DNA of 38,827 bases from Crocinitomix sp. GTDB taxonomy: Bacteria > Bacteroidota > Bacteroidia > Flavobacteriales_D > Crocinitomicaceae. The stretch lies in NCBI GenBank assembly GCA_030836155.1, contig JAURQI010000003.1:1-38827 (forward strand), in the 5' to 3' direction. Under the pieces are notes generated by a model, which saw only the letters and a list, made by a program, of their open reading frames with translations, made no database searches and was not told where the DNA came from. The translations under genes were made by a program, and so were the position numbers. Of the stretch, positions 8,765-18,563 are shown piece by piece (positions within the stretch are counted from its first letter, which is position 1; every line of letters starts with the position of its first letter).

Positions 8765-8895
8765 TTTTCATTCATCGAAAACAATCGGCTTATATGGTAA
8801 GTACGGCTTTTTCGCATAAAGGTTCAAAAATCGGTAGAAATTTTTATCGTAAAAGCATGACTGCATTTTAGATTTTTAGCCCGGTTTTAAAATCA

Positions 8896-8921
8896 AAGAA
8901 GATGGAAATTTCCATCTTCTT
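8896..8921 (-). terminator. Perfect 26-bp palindrome, probable terminator of the tpiA-prmA-1537-aa gene transcript
   Basis: The arm AAGAAGATGGAAA is followed directly by its reverse complement, giving 13 bp of perfect symmetry with no spacer. It lies 90 bp after the stop of the 1537-aa gene and ~130 bp before the start of the giant gene on the same strand. On the minus strand it is followed by a T-rich run (TGATTTTAAAA). A Rho-independent terminator is the simplest reading. A palindromic operator for the giant gene is the alternative. Confidence 0.5.
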
Positions 8922-9010
8922 CATGCGAAAGCCGCCTAAAACTTTCAATATATTTCTAAAAATAACAAAACTTCGCGTTAATATTGATCTCTCTAAAGGG
9001 CTATGTTTGC

Positions 9011-12000
9011 TTATTCTCCAAATAAACCTCGGAAGACGCTCAAATAGGTTGCCTTATTCTTTGTTCTGAGGGCATACAAGAAGTCTTTTTCTTTCCGTTT
9101 TTCGTCGCTTAATTCCAGTAATATGGCTTCTAGCTCCTTATTACTCGTCATGACATCCATTTCTGTATTCTTCTTCACACGATTCATAGCGAAATAATAA
9201 TAATTACCTGGTTTTTCGCCGCCTGGCAGCTCGATTAATAAGCCCAGTTTATCACCTCTTAATCCACCAGGAACAGAGTATTGAATAGCTAATTTAACGG
9301 TGAAATCTTTAAAGATTGGCTCACCGTTCATTCCAACAATCCCCGTAATTGGATTTGAAATCAGAGCAATGTCATCTTGAGACCAAGCCAATTTCATATT
9401 TGTCAAATAGAAGGTCTGCTGCATTTCTTTGGGCAGTTTTTTCACTTCACCGTCTAATGTATAATCGGCTTTTAAATTTTCTGCTTCTTCCTTTGAAATT
9501 TGCTCTGAGACCGCTTGTTCCAAAGTAGTTCTTCCAATATCAATACCACTCAACCCTTCAGCTGCTTTAATATCTGTAGCTATTAAGTCCATTGCCTTTT
9601 TATCAACAAAGAACGACAATGCCCCAGACAGATTCATGGTCGTCAATTTATTGGCTGCGTTATAATTCACGACACCGTAAGTCTCTAATTGAACCCCTGG
9701 CAATTCAACACCAAGATCAACTAGTCCATCGCCCTGCATTGAGCAACTCTCAATGTGTAACGCTAAATAGTTTCCGTTTTCAGCGCGATTGATCAACTTC
9801 TCTGGACTCGCGATTCTAAATTCTTTTGCCTCTTCATTATAATTTAATACACCCGAAGACGTAAACATAATGTGATCATCAGGGTTGCCAAGTGCAGAAA
9901 GGAAAGCTGGATAAATCTCTAAACTATCCGAATCCAATGTATTTCGTTTCACCAATCCAATTGCAATTCCATTTCCTTCCAAATCGGTCAGGTTTTCTGA
10001 CGCCACCGGAATCTGGATATTATTTGGGTCAATTGGCGTACGGAATGACAACCAGTTTCTAGCAAACTGATTACATTCATGATTAATTCGCGTTGCACCG
10101 TCAAACGTTAGGAATTGTTCAGCAGCATAGAGCTCTACTCCTCCGTAAAAATCAAATTTATCACTCAATTTAAAGCCTGCCTCCTCTGCTATTAGACCTT
10201 TTGCAACGGTCTGGTAAGCTGAATCTAAACCAATACTTTCAAATGTGATAACTTGCTTATTTCCTTGACTATCTTCGTACGGATATTTTCCACTTGCCTC
10301 GTATTTTCTTCTGGCAAGTACCTGTACTTTTGCTTCTGTAATGGTGTGATACTTGGTCACGAAGTTGGCTAAAATCTCTGCGTTTTCAAACGGATCCATC
10401 TTCGCCTTTTTACGGATAACAACTTTCTCACCTTCCGGGAAGATACGCGCATCCGCGACATCTAAAAATTTAACCTTTTCGCAATCAATGACGTTTTCAC
10501 TGAGATAGAATTTGGCTTTTGGCGCCCTAAAATTGAGGGAGTCCTGTTCTGGATGAACCGAATAAAAGTTGGATCCCGCGAGATCAAGTCCCGTTTCAAT
10601 CGAGATATCGGAGTCTTCAGAGATCGATAATTCCATTTCGTCTTGATCCATTAACCAGGTAAACATGTCGTTGTAACAGATGTATTGGTTTTTTGGGAAT
10701 TTAACGATCGATGTTCCGTCATTCGATTTAAACTCCCCTTTACGCGCTTCAAAATCAACATGGGCATTTAAGTTTCTAGAATCGAATGCCAATGGATTTT
10801 GTACATCTCCTTCTTCTGTTTCTTGTTTCTTGGCTAATAGGTTAAAGTCAGAGGTATCAGCATCGATGGTCCAACGCTTGAAATTAAAGTCTTTAGATCC
10901 AAGCTCTGCATCTTTAAAGTACATCAGTCCCCGACCTGTCATACCTTGCTCTGTCAGTTCTGTTTGGCCGTTCAATTCTGCTTCTTTGTCAAAGAACTTT
11001 AGCGGATTTTTTATGGTTCTTACCCGCAATTTTTTCTCATTCGGCACATAAGTCACTAATACACCGTCTCCTGTCACATCAGGCACAGATATGCCCTCTT
11101 TTTTTGTTTGCGGATTATTCACATATTGCGAAACACCCATTGTTGAATCTGGGAAAAAGACAAAATCCTCTGAGACTGATTTTGAAGTAACAAAGTTAAT
11201 TTCACCTGCGCCCCTTAATCCTTTATTGCTCAATCGTATTTCATTATCAAATTTGGCTTCTTCTCCATAAAAGTCAAAACCTGTTGGAGGGGCCTGCGTT
11301 TTAAATCCGAATGAATAATCTTCTTGTAAAGAAATTTCTTCTTCGAAAACTGGAAAAATTCCAGCTGAGCGCATTTCTCCGCTGAACTTCATTGTTCTTT
11401 CATCAAAAGCGTTTAAACTGTCAAATTCGAATGGATCAACCTTGAAATAAAAATCAGCACTATCATAAACACTTTCATAAATCGAAGGGTGATCATAGAA
11501 GACATAACAATCTTTCGTTGAACTCAATAAGGGTAAGTGATCAAAGTCTTCGCTCTTACCAGAACGGTTGGTTGGATCATCAATTTGAATCGCTCCTTTC
11601 AATGCGCTAAAATGCGAATGCATCGGAATCAACCGATCACTACCTCCAAAAATCGGAGCCACTCGGAAAAGTGCTGCATCTACATCTAATAAATGAACTT
11701 TAAAATTTTCATAATCAAAAGCGGCATCATTCAGGTAAACTTCGAGTTTACCTGCCATGACCGCACCTGAAAACAAAAAGTCTCGCCCTTCTTTAATCAG
11801 TAAATTTCCAGCATCAGGAAAAATAACGACGTTTTTAGCCGGCGAAACTTCAATCGGGTCTACCTCATTCAAGGTAAAATCTAAGGACTTAATATTCATA
11901 CGACCAAACTCAGAAGCCGTCGCATTTCGACGATTCAAAGAGTCAGCCATTACATTAAAAGAAGCCGCCTGCTTATTCGGTGTGCCATCAGGGTTCATCT

Positions 12001-13624
12001 CTGGCTTTTTCTTTACTTCTAGCAAGTTGCACACAAATGAAATATGATCATAGTCGCGTTTGCCTGCGCGTGCATCAATATATTTTTTGGTCTTTGGCTG
12101 AATAGTGATGGTCTTTTTCGACTTATTATAATTGATAAAACCTTGATTGGCTAGGTCTAATAAAATCGGAATAGCTTGTTCGTTTGTATAATGCATGGCC
12201 GTTGCAGCCTGACTTACAGGAATGACATCTACATCATATTTATAAGCATAACCGTAAATTGCAACCAAAGGGTTAACTTGACTCATGCCTTGAATTTCGT
12301 TGTAAACTCTCAAATCAAAAAAGTCTTGTGATTCAAATCGAGCGAGTTTTCGAGAACTCAATGGATGCCATGTCAAGGTCAAATTCGGGTCTTCTTTTGT
12401 CCATAAGATACGATCAACATACATATCCAATTCGTGATAGGAGTCTTTAAATGGTGCTTGCGCAATCCCCTCTTTCCCCCTTGCCATTTGCAATTGCTCC
12501 GTATCATAGGATAATTCAAGTCCTGGATGAAATAAAGAATCATTTTCAGAAATATACATGGTAACCTCACATTCACCAGCTGAGATACCTTTTTGGTTCG
12601 CCTTAATTCGCAACGCTTTAGCAACAACAAATGGCTTGTCTTCTTTATAAAAAACAAGTTGTGCCGGTTCTGAATCATATCCAATACCGCTAAAATCTGC
12701 CCCCTCTAGAGCAAATCCACCAACATAATCAACCTCTGGAAGAATGTCTTTTCGAACAACATGTTTATTAAAAGAAATGAAAGAAGGATAAACACGATCG
12801 ACCTCTCGATTGATCTTTTTAGCGATGTCTTTTAGGTTGCCGTAAAGCGGCTTTTCATAATAATCCGTGTACACCAAAACAGAATCTGATTCAATTTTTG
12901 ATCCCTTCAGGGACATCATATATCTAGTTATTTCAGCGTAATTCGTTTTAGGATCTTTCCCTACTTTTTGCCAATCGATAATACCACCTTCACCCGTCCA
13001 TTTATATCGAAGGGGCTCATATAATCCGGATGTATTCCGAACGATAGTAGAATCAAAATAAGGGTTCTCTTTTTTACCAGCTTTACGATTGACTGCATAA
13101 CATTGTAAGTCAACATTTTCAAAAGAAATAGTTGGGTTGTTTTTTTCGAAATTAAAAACATACTTTCCTCCTCGAACTTTCCAAATATGGTTGGTCGAAT
13201 AATAAATCATGCCCTTCGAGAAGAAGTCAGCACATATTTCGATAAAATCTCTAAATTTCTTTACTTTCTTTGAATCGAGCAAGGCGTCAATGGTTTCGTG
13301 CCATGAATTAAAACTCTCTTCGGGCTGATTCGTCAAAACAAAGGAGTGCACAGACAATAAATAACCGTACAATTCTGGAAATGGCGGAAGTCGTTTAGAA
13401 ACAATCAAGTTACTCGTTGCAACAACTTTACTTTGATAGGCTGGAGAGAAGTTGTTGAGCCAATTGGGTTCAAACTCCTCCATAAACACATTCGTTTTCG
13501 CGCGATTAGAGGCTCCTAAATACTTTTTTACATCTTTGAGAAAGGATTCAGGATCTCCAGAAAACTGAGCGTTTGCAGTAATTCCTAACAATAGTAATAA
13601 TCCCAAAAATAATCCACTTTTCAT
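9011..13624 (-). CDS. Large exported protein of unknown function (1537 aa)
   Basis: I do not recognise a named family. The protein begins with a clear Sec signal peptide (GLFLGLLLLLGITANA, cut near residue 20). Residues ~20-400 are mixed alpha/beta. Around residues 445-500 there is a short winged-helix-like stretch (EQAIPILLDLANQGFINY followed by a beta hairpin). From ~560 to ~1330 the protein is built of many beta segments with loosely recurring patterns such as LSNKGLRGAGEI and LTEQGMTGRGLMYF, and segments such as AKFYLSENVIDCEKVKFL and VVIRKKAKM that remind me of OstA/LptA-like beta-jellyroll repeats. That last resemblance is weak. The C-terminus (~1400-1537) returns to helices. The start codon is 1 bp from the prmA stop, so it is the last gene of a tpiA-prmA operon. 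Likely location: periplasm or outer membrane. Confidence 0.75.
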   Translation of the reverse strand: MKSGLFLGLLLLLGITANAQFSGDPESFLKDVKKYLGASNRAKTNVFMEEFEPNWLNNFSPAYQSKVVATSNLIVSKRLPPFPELYGYLLSVHSFVLTNQPEESFNSWHETIDALLDSKKVKKFRDFIEICADFFSKGMIYYSTNHIWKVRGGKYVFNFEKNNPTISFENVDLQCYAVNRKAGKKENPYFDSTIVRNTSGLYEPLRYKWTGEGGIIDWQKVGKDPKTNYAEITRYMMSLKGSKIESDSVLVYTDYYEKPLYGNLKDIAKKINREVDRVYPSFISFNKHVVRKDILPEVDYVGGFALEGADFSGIGYDSEPAQLVFYKEDKPFVVAKALRIKANQKGISAGECEVTMYISENDSLFHPGLELSYDTEQLQMARGKEGIAQAPFKDSYHELDMYVDRILWTKEDPNLTLTWHPLSSRKLARFESQDFFDLRVYNEIQGMSQVNPLVAIYGYAYKYDVDVIPVSQAATAMHYTNEQAIPILLDLANQGFINYNKSKKTITIQPKTKKYIDARAGKRDYDHISFVCNLLEVKKKPEMNPDGTPNKQAASFNVMADSLNRRNATASEFGRMNIKSLDFTLNEVDPIEVSPAKNVVIFPDAGNLLIKEGRDFLFSGAVMAGKLEVYLNDAAFDYENFKVHLLDVDAALFRVAPIFGGSDRLIPMHSHFSALKGAIQIDDPTNRSGKSEDFDHLPLLSSTKDCYVFYDHPSIYESVYDSADFYFKVDPFEFDSLNAFDERTMKFSGEMRSAGIFPVFEEEISLQEDYSFGFKTQAPPTGFDFYGEEAKFDNEIRLSNKGLRGAGEINFVTSKSVSEDFVFFPDSTMGVSQYVNNPQTKKEGISVPDVTGDGVLVTYVPNEKKLRVRTIKNPLKFFDKEAELNGQTELTEQGMTGRGLMYFKDAELGSKDFNFKRWTIDADTSDFNLLAKKQETEEGDVQNPLAFDSRNLNAHVDFEARKGEFKSNDGTSIVKFPKNQYICYNDMFTWLMDQDEMELSISEDSDISIETGLDLAGSNFYSVHPEQDSLNFRAPKAKFYLSENVIDCEKVKFLDVADARIFPEGEKVVIRKKAKMDPFENAEILANFVTKYHTITEAKVQVLARRKYEASGKYPYEDSQGNKQVITFESIGLDSAYQTVAKGLIAEEAGFKLSDKFDFYGGVELYAAEQFLTFDGATRINHECNQFARNWLSFRTPIDPNNIQIPVASENLTDLEGNGIAIGLVKRNTLDSDSLEIYPAFLSALGNPDDHIMFTSSGVLNYNEEAKEFRIASPEKLINRAENGNYLALHIESCSMQGDGLVDLGVELPGVQLETYGVVNYNAANKLTTMNLSGALSFFVDKKAMDLIATDIKAAEGLSGIDIGRTTLEQAVSEQISKEEAENLKADYTLDGEVKKLPKEMQQTFYLTNMKLAWSQDDIALISNPITGIVGMNGEPIFKDFTVKLAIQYSVPGGLRGDKLGLLIELPGGEKPGNYYYFAMNRVKKNTEMDVMTSNKELEAILLELSDEKRKEKDFLYALRTKNKATYLSVFRGLFGE

Positions 13625-13625
13625 C

Positions 13626-14459
13626 TTAAGTACGTTTATTCATTCTGAATTGAATGAGCGCCCACTCATCTTTCGTAAATATATATTCAAAAATAAAGCC
13701 AACTTTGCTTGCGGCCTCTATTAGGTCAGCTTGATCGGTTTCAAAAAAGCCACTAATCAATAAGGTTCCCTCATCGACTATAACCTCGGCATAGTTGGCA
13801 AAGTGTTGCAATAAAATATTCTTATTAATATTGGCTACAATAACATCAAATGTCCTCCCTTTTAAAAGCTGGTCATCACCCAAGGCCACTTCAATATTCT
13901 TACAGTTATTGAGTGCTAAATTTTCTTGCGCATTATGGTAAGACCATTCGTCAATATCCGGAGCAAACACTTCTTTAGCTCCTAATTTCTCGGCTAAAAT
14001 GGCCAAAATACCAGTTCCAGTGCCCATGTCTAAAACACGTTTCCCTTCTAAATCTAGATCAAAAAAACGTTTGGACGCCAGCCAAGTCGTTTGATGGTGG
14101 CCCGTACCGAAGGACATTTGGGGTTGAATTGTAATCACCATTCCTTGCGAAAATTCACCCGTGTGAAAAGGCGCAATGATGGCCAATTGATCCTCAACCA
14201 GAACAGGATCAAAGTTTTCTTCCCAAGTCGCATTCCAGTTCTGATCCTGGATCACCTTCGTTTCCAGTTTTTGGATGGCTTCCATATGTTCTAAATCGAC
14301 TAGCATGCTATCCTCAAAGTTTTTCTGAGGGATATAACACTGCAATCCTGTTTTGGTTTCAACAAAACTTTCAAAACCTTTTTCTGCCAATTGAGAAACA
14401 AGAATATCTCTCCAAGGTTCAAGGGTTTTTAATTCGATATTAAGCTCTACGTAGTCCAT
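13626..14459 (-). CDS. prmA: Ribosomal protein L11 methyltransferase PrmA
   Basis: The 277-residue protein has an N-terminal substrate-recognition domain (~1-95) and a Rossmann methyltransferase domain. SAM-binding motif I is VLDMGTGTGILAI, preceded by the PrmA signature MSFGTGHHQTT. The post-I acidic residues are PDIDEW, and the ANINKN motif stands where other methyltransferases have NPPY. It trimethylates Lys and N-terminal amino groups of ribosomal protein L11 in the cytoplasm. Its ATG overlaps the tpiA stop by one base (TAATG), indicating translational coupling. The length and all key motifs are normal. Confidence 0.95.
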   Translation of the reverse strand: MDYVELNIELKTLEPWRDILVSQLAEKGFESFVETKTGLQCYIPQKNFEDSMLVDLEHMEAIQKLETKVIQDQNWNATWEENFDPVLVEDQLAIIAPFHTGEFSQGMVITIQPQMSFGTGHHQTTWLASKRFFDLDLEGKRVLDMGTGTGILAILAEKLGAKEVFAPDIDEWSYHNAQENLALNNCKNIEVALGDDQLLKGRTFDVIVANINKNILLQHFANYAEVIVDEGTLLISGFFETDQADLIEAASKVGFIFEYIFTKDEWALIQFRMNKRT

Positions 14460-15217
14460 TAATATGCATTCGCTATCGCAACAAAACTTTCGGCTTCTAA
14501 TGAAGCGCCTCCGATTAAACCTCCGTCAATATCTTTTTGAGAAAAAAGCTCTCCAGCATTGTCTGAATTACAGCTGCCGCCATACAAAATACTGACTTGA
14601 TTTGCGGTATTCTCATCATACTGAGAGGCAATTCGATTTCTGATCAACTGATGGATCTCTTGTGCTTCTTCAGCGCTCGCGGTTTTACCTGTCCCTATTG
14701 CCCAAATCGGTTCGTATGCAATGACAATTTTCTGAATTTCCTCAGCACTAAACTTAAACAAGCTATCTTCAATTTGTTTGATCACAAACTCCTTGTAGAC
14801 ATTGCTATCTCTAACTTGCAATTGCTCTCCACAACAAAATACGGGTCTAATTCCGTGTTTCAATAATGCTTTTACTTTTTTGGAGAGAATGCCATAATCT
14901 TCATTAAAATCATTACGCCTTTCACTATGTCCGACAATACAGAAAGAAACACCTAAACTCTTTAGTTGTGTTGGTGATACCTCTCCTGTATGCGCGCCAC
15001 TATCCTCAAAATAGTTGTTTTGCGCTCCTAACTGCACCCACCCCTGATCTTTTAACACTTCTGAAAAAGCGCTTAAATAGGGTGTAGATGGGCAAATAAT
15101 AATGGTTACATCCTCTGGGAATTTATCTTTTTGTCCCATTAGAGACTTTAAAAGGGTCTTCGCTTCGTTGTAATCGAGATTCATTTTCCAGTTTCCCGCT
15201 ACGATTCTTCTTGTCAT
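14459..15217 (-). CDS. tpiA: Triosephosphate isomerase
   Basis: This enzyme interconverts dihydroxyacetone phosphate and glyceraldehyde 3-phosphate in glycolysis. I place the start at the ATG giving MTRRIVAGNWKMN, 252 residues, the usual family length. A longer frame from 15259 adds 14 residues not typical of the family. Visible key motifs are NWKMN (substrate Lys and Asn), IVGHSERR (catalytic His), AYEPIWAIGTGKTA (catalytic Glu and mobile loop 6), and the phosphate-binding LYGGS and GLIGGASL. It is followed by prmA with a TAATG overlap. Nothing unusual is seen in the catalytic apparatus. Confidence 0.96.
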   Translation of the reverse strand: MTRRIVAGNWKMNLDYNEAKTLLKSLMGQKDKFPEDVTIIICPSTPYLSAFSEVLKDQGWVQLGAQNNYFEDSGAHTGEVSPTQLKSLGVSFCIVGHSERRNDFNEDYGILSKKVKALLKHGIRPVFCCGEQLQVRDSNVYKEFVIKQIEDSLFKFSAEEIQKIVIAYEPIWAIGTGKTASAEEAQEIHQLIRNRIASQYDENTANQVSILYGGSCNSDNAGELFSQKDIDGGLIGGASLEAESFVAIANAY

Positions 15218-15286
15218 TCTTTTTCTTATAATTGGTTGGGAGCACGCCAATGAGCGCATCCATAAAATTGGTTGCTAAACCACAGT

Positions 15287-17074
15287 TTAGTCTTCTGACG
15301 CTGGCAGTTTGATATGTGCTTCGAATATATCTTCGAATTCTTCAACACTGCGAGATGGCCATTTATCCAATACTGTTCCTTTTTTCAGGAGGATTAATCC
15401 TGGGTTTGATCTTACGATAATTTTAATTTCCGTTCCATCAAAACCTAAAAACGTTGCGTCAAAATCATGCTCAGCTTTAAAAGCATCGACAGCAGCCGTT
15501 GTAGCAGGTGAAAGCACATAAAACGGAATACCATTTTCTCGAGCACCGTTGAGCACTTCTTTGAAACTGTCCAAGCTTCCGAGATTGGCTGACTCCATAT
15601 CGCGTATTGTCATTAAAAAGATATAGTCTTCTGAGACGATATAATTTGTTAAATCCATCGAGAACGGCATAGAAGCATCAACTAATCCATTATACTCAGA
15701 AACAATCGTGTAAATTGAATCAGGATAATAAAGGGTGTCGTAGTCCATCGCCGCGATGGTATCGGTATATCCTTCTACTGACTTTAAGACCATTTTATCT
15801 TCGTAATAATTCTCAATCTCCGCTTGGATAATTGAGTCAATCAGCGGTTTCTGACGTTCTTCTTCCGTCAACAACTCATAATCAACTCGCGCGACAAAAT
15901 CAGAGATCGATGCTTCTTTTCCTTCTGAAATCACATCCAAGTATAGATCTTCATATACATACTGTGTAGTATCAGAATATTTATCCTCCCAATTTAAAAC
16001 AGAGTCAATTTTACCTGTTTTTACATTTTTATATAGCATATAATAATCTGCCACTTGAGGTTCTGAATCATTCATTTTCTCGGACAAATTATTGCCAATA
16101 GCGTAAGGGCGGTAGTCTTTAACCGGCAAATAAGCAGTTGTATACGTACTAAAAAGCAAAGACACAATTCCCACAAAAATCGCCATTTTCCATGGTTTAC
16201 CGATCTTACCAATATTGAGGTTTGCGGCGACAAATGCTCCCAACACAGCAATCAATGTAAAGAAGATTGGGAAATACCATCCGAAAACCCATGAAAAGAA
16301 CACAACTACTAAAAGCGAAGCCGGAACCATGATCCAGTTTTCTTTAACTGTATTGAGTTCAATTTTCCATTGATTGATAAAGATGATGAAGACAAAATAA
16401 AAGAGCACTAAGTCTTTCCAAAATGATTCGTAAGGTGTTAATGATCGACCGACGGATCCACGCAGTGCATCACCAAAACAGCCACAATCTGTAACACATT
16501 GTCTTGAAAATTCTTCTCCCAATTCCATGGCCATGGTTTGGTCCACATTACAAGAATGTGTATACCATGTTAACCATGAAAAAAACATCATCATAATCAC
16601 CAATGACCAGGACGCCAGTTTAATTTTACCGCCAACAATAATGGCAACACCAAGCACTATTTCTGCCACACAAATTAAGATGGACAATGGGAGCACATAG
16701 TCACTAAATGCCTCAAAAAATGGAAAGTCAAATGACAAACCATTCGGCTCAAAATATTCTTCTAATTTAAATGCAAATCCCCAAGGGTCGTTTGCTTTGA
16801 CTAGCCCCGACACAATAAATAACCCTCCAACCAAAACGCGAGAAACGTATGAAAATAGGAAAAGCCCCTTAAGGGCCAGCATGGTTAATAATGAGATAAC
16901 GATTAAAGCACTACCGCCAATCACCATTAAATTTTCATAATTCACTGTACTTTCATGTGCGCCCTTTACTACAAAAAACACACCTATTAAATTGAGTACA
17001 ATAGCTGTGACATTCAGAATCGGTGATCGACCGATAATATCGCGCTTTGTATTTCTTAGTCTCATTTCGTCCAT
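15287..17074 (-). CDS. BT_3928-type DoxX/MauE-like membrane protein with thioredoxin-like C-terminal domain
   Basis: The 595-residue protein opens with several membrane segments (about residues 20-40, 48-72, 75-95, 125-150, 155-175, 225-245, 255-290, 300-318). The core RVLVGGLFIVSGLVKANDP is typical of DoxX/MauE-like proteins of the Bacteroidota BT_3928 group. A Cys-containing loop, QCVTDCGCFGDA, follows, as in MauE-like proteins thought to handle disulfides. The last ~130 residues (FLMTIRDMESANLGSL, PFYVLSPATT, PGLILLKKGTVLDKW) have a thioredoxin-like pattern without a CxxC pair. Between them lies ~130 residues of charged, probably periplasmic sequence. In Bacteroidota this family typically sits between a DUF1599 gene and tpiA, exactly as here. 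The biochemical role is not established. Confidence 0.78.
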   Translation of the reverse strand: MDEMRLRNTKRDIIGRSPILNVTAIVLNLIGVFFVVKGAHESTVNYENLMVIGGSALIVISLLTMLALKGLFLFSYVSRVLVGGLFIVSGLVKANDPWGFAFKLEEYFEPNGLSFDFPFFEAFSDYVLPLSILICVAEIVLGVAIIVGGKIKLASWSLVIMMMFFSWLTWYTHSCNVDQTMAMELGEEFSRQCVTDCGCFGDALRGSVGRSLTPYESFWKDLVLFYFVFIIFINQWKIELNTVKENWIMVPASLLVVVFFSWVFGWYFPIFFTLIAVLGAFVAANLNIGKIGKPWKMAIFVGIVSLLFSTYTTAYLPVKDYRPYAIGNNLSEKMNDSEPQVADYYMLYKNVKTGKIDSVLNWEDKYSDTTQYVYEDLYLDVISEGKEASISDFVARVDYELLTEEERQKPLIDSIIQAEIENYYEDKMVLKSVEGYTDTIAAMDYDTLYYPDSIYTIVSEYNGLVDASMPFSMDLTNYIVSEDYIFLMTIRDMESANLGSLDSFKEVLNGARENGIPFYVLSPATTAAVDAFKAEHDFDATFLGFDGTEIKIIVRSNPGLILLKKGTVLDKWPSRSVEEFEDIFEAHIKLPASED

Positions 17075-17133
17075 AACAAATTTTAATCTAAGTTACTGCA
17101 AAAACTACTTGCTCATTTGGGTTTAACATTCTG

Positions 17134-17679
17134 CTAACAATCCTCTCCTTCTCCGATTTTAATCAATGCAAAAACGGCGTAATTCAACATATCCAGATAA
17201 TTGGCGTCTATTCCTTCCGAAATCAATGTTTTTCCTTGATTATCTTCAATTTGTTTGGTTCTCAAGATTTTCATCATGATCAAATCGGTGAGTGAGCTAA
17301 TTCGCATATCGCGCCAAGCCTCGCCATAATCATGATTTTTCATCTCCATTAACTGAAAAGACTCTTCCGTTTTTTCATCATATCGTCTCATCGCTTCTTC
17401 CATCGACATTTCTTCAGATGCTGTTCCAAGATCTAATTGAACGAGCCCCATGACACAATAATTGACAATAGCAATAAACTCTCCTTCAACAGATTCTCCA
17501 ACTTTATTCTCTCCTGTTTCTTGTATTGTTCGGATACGCTGCGCCTTAATAAATAGTTGGTCAGTTAATGAACTTACTCTCAAGACGCGCCATGCGGTAC
17601 CGTAATCTTTCCCTTTTTTTTCAAAAATGGAGCGGCAATTCAGAATTACTTTTCTATATTGATCGGCTGTTTTACCCAT
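17134..17679 (-). CDS. DUF1599 protein with internal duplication
   Basis: The 181-residue soluble protein consists of two similar halves. KKGKDYGTAWRVLRVSSLTD in the first half corresponds to MKNHDYGEAWRDMRISSLTD in the second. Both copies are followed by a run of Lys/Arg and Ile (KAQRIRTIQE and KILRTKQIED) and then a conserved NY(C/A)VxxL helix. This is the DUF1599 (nucleotide-modification-associated) pattern. The biochemical function is unknown. It lies upstream of the BT_3928-type gene on the same strand and diverges from folP, a conserved Bacteroidota arrangement. It ends in TAG. Confidence 0.85.
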   Translation of the reverse strand: MGKTADQYRKVILNCRSIFEKKGKDYGTAWRVLRVSSLTDQLFIKAQRIRTIQETGENKVGESVEGEFIAIVNYCVMGLVQLDLGTASEEMSMEEAMRRYDEKTEESFQLMEMKNHDYGEAWRDMRISSLTDLIMMKILRTKQIEDNQGKTLISEGIDANYLDMLNYAVFALIKIGEGEDC

Positions 17680-17702
17680 TCAAACTAAATCTATTTTTAG
17701 CT

Positions 17703-18560
17703 GTGAAAGATACATTTTTTTCCTCAGACTTTACTTTTAACGCGAAAGGTATTTTACACACTTTCGAAAAGCCTATTGTCATGGGTATTCTCAATATAAC
17801 ACCTGACAGTTTTTTTGCCGGAAGTCGGGTCAATGAAGAAGACGGAATACTTACACGCGCAAAAGACATGATTGACGAGGGTGCGAGTATCTTAGACATA
17901 GGAGGTTACTCCTCGCGACCTGGCGCGGAGGACATTTCTGAAAATGAAGAAATAGAACGTATTATCACCCCCATTTTAATCATTCGAAAAGCTTTCCCTG
18001 AGGTACTCATTTCAGTGGACACATTCCGCTCAAAAGTTGCTCGCGCCGGCATTGAGGCTGGTGCAAATATGATTAATGATATTTCAGGTGGGCAGCTGGA
18101 TGCGGCTATGTTCAGAACCGTAGCCGAATTGAATTGCCCTTATATTCTCATGCACATGCGTGGCACACCTCAAAACATGTCGAATAATACGGATTACAAT
18201 AATATTATATCAGATCTTGTTCAATATTTTTCGAAGCGAATTGCCCTTGCACATTCGGCAGGCATAAAGGATATCATTATTGATCCTGGATTCGGTTTTA
18301 GCAAAACGGTTGAACAGAATTATGTTGTTTTGAAAAGCTTGGAATACTTACACGTTCTTGAAAAACCCATTTTATTGGGTGTTTCGCGAAAATCAATGAT
18401 TTACAAAACATTAAATACATCACCAGAAGAAAGTCTAAACGGCACCATCATATTAAACACAATTGGATTAATGAAAGGGACTCAGATTCTTCGGGTGCAC
18501 GATGTAAAAGAAGCAAAGGAAGCAATCGATTTGCTTCACAAACTAAACACTTCGGATTAA
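17703..18560 (+). CDS. folP: Dihydropteroate synthase
   Basis: FolP condenses p-aminobenzoate with 6-hydroxymethyl-dihydropterin pyrophosphate in folate synthesis. The TIM-barrel signatures are all present: VMGILNITPDSFFAG, DIGGYSSRPGAE, SVDTFR, NDISGG, LMHMRGTP, IIDPGFGFSKT, GVSRKS and RVHDV near the end. I chose the GTG at 17703 (285 aa). The ATG at 17568 lies inside the divergent DUF1599 gene and would add 45 residues not seen in the family. GTG leaves a normal N-terminal extension of ~25 residues before the first motif. An internal start further on is possible. No convincing Shine-Dalgarno is visible. Confidence 0.92.
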   Translation: MKDTFFSSDFTFNAKGILHTFEKPIVMGILNITPDSFFAGSRVNEEDGILTRAKDMIDEGASILDIGGYSSRPGAEDISENEEIERIITPILIIRKAFPEVLISVDTFRSKVARAGIEAGANMINDISGGQLDAAMFRTVAELNCPYILMHMRGTPQNMSNNTDYNNIISDLVQYFSKRIALAHSAGIKDIIIDPGFGFSKTVEQNYVVLKSLEYLHVLEKPILLGVSRKSMIYKTLNTSPEESLNGTIILNTIGLMKGTQILRVHDVKEAKEAIDLLHKLNTSD

Positions 18561-18563
18561 AAC

